Positions 32,300 through 32,394 of a DNA stretch of 32,394 bases are shown here, in pieces. Both the position numbers and the translations under genes were made by a program. Position 1 is the first letter of the stretch. The number at the start of each line of letters is the position of its first letter. The notes under the pieces are model-generated. The model had not been told where the DNA came from. It ran no database searches and saw only the letters and a list, made by a program, of their open reading frames with translations. Source of the DNA: a bacterium (GTDB taxonomy: Bacteria; CAYTYR01; UBA6262); NCBI GenBank assembly GCA_028712895.1, contig JAQTPL010000023.1:1-32394 (forward strand), read 5' to 3'.

Positions 32300-32356
32300 G
32301 AAATTAGAAATTAGAAAGTAGATTGCGGCCAACTTTCAAATCTCAATTCTTAATAG
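32300..32356. repeat. Heptamer array, GAAATTA type, in inverted arms
   Basis: Two perfect GAAATTA units at 32300-32313 are followed by GAAAGTA. The inverted arm is at 32334-32356 (minus-strand units GAATTGA and GATTTGA). It has the same design as the other arrays. Confidence 0.7.
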
Positions 32357-32392
32357 TTATTCTTTATGCCTCTCACCGCCGATACGCTTAAA
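32357..32392 (-). other. Possible C-terminal end of an upstream gene
   Basis: The last 38 bases at the window edge contain a short frame FKRIGGERHKE ending in TAA at 32359-32357, just before the GAAATTA-type array. The arrays elsewhere start right after stop codons, so this may be the end of a neighbouring gene, but twelve codons cannot prove it; another frame ends 18 bases earlier or later. Confidence 0.2.
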
Positions 32393-32394
32393 AC

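Overview
This 32.4 kb window looks like chromosomal DNA of an uncultured diderm bacterium, possibly an Omnitrophica- or Desantisbacteria-like candidate phylum. That placement is an inference from gene content and order, not a phylogeny. All 33 protein genes and the single tRNA lie on the minus strand, so transcription runs from high to low coordinates. The genome is diderm: it has a complete MlaE/MlaF/MlaD phospholipid system, a LolB-like lipoprotein and a type IV pilus apparatus. Its housekeeping gene order is nonetheless the one known from Firmicutes.

Layout in transcription order. (1) 32.3-31.5 kb: a GT2 glycosyltransferase. (2) 31.5-28.2 kb: a minor-pilin operon (FimT/GspH-, PilV- and PilW-like, then a PilX-like N-terminus fused to an eight-repeat beta-propeller) behind a consensus-like sigma70 promoter. 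(3) 28.1-24.0 kb: a fused PilM-PilN gene, pilO and a large TPR protein, with their own promoter. (4) 23.9-20.7 kb: a LolB-like lipoprotein, ispE, spoVG, tRNA-Gln and a GlmU-type uridylyltransferase lacking the acetyltransferase half. (5) 20.6-14.1 kb: prs, a membrane GAF-GGDEF protein, ctc (L25), pth and a K+-dependent-type membrane pyrophosphatase. (6) 14.0-9.8 kb: rpsF-ssb-rpsR-yybS-rplI-dnaB behind a strong promoter and a candidate S6:S18 leader. (7) 9.8-5.5 kb: alr, mlaE, mlaF and a long mlaD. (8) 5.3-0 kb: radA-yacL-ispD-ispF-cysE-cysS; cysS is cut by the window edge.

The most unusual feature is in the intergenic DNA. Nearly every gap longer than about 50 bp holds a small array of degenerate tandem units. 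Most have a 7-bp period, two an 8-bp period and one a 16-bp period. The array is usually duplicated in inverted orientation, so the gap could fold into a hairpin. The word differs between gaps, but some words recur: a 75-76 bp palindromic element is present three times, a TAGCGTA-type array twice and a GTTTTGA-type array twice. In several places the array supplies the last codons and TAG stop of the upstream gene, and it may supply the start of mlaE and the long leader of a minor pilin. I do not recognise this as a named element; the nearest known analogy is the heptanucleotide arrays of cyanobacteria.

Secondary points are the pilin-propeller fusion, the MlaD with a beta-rich C-terminal domain, the absence of both disA and gdpP from the slots they occupy in Firmicutes, and a GGDEF domain whose signature reads SGQEF. 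No gap exceeds 300 bp. I found no insertion sequence, integrase, CRISPR array or phage gene.
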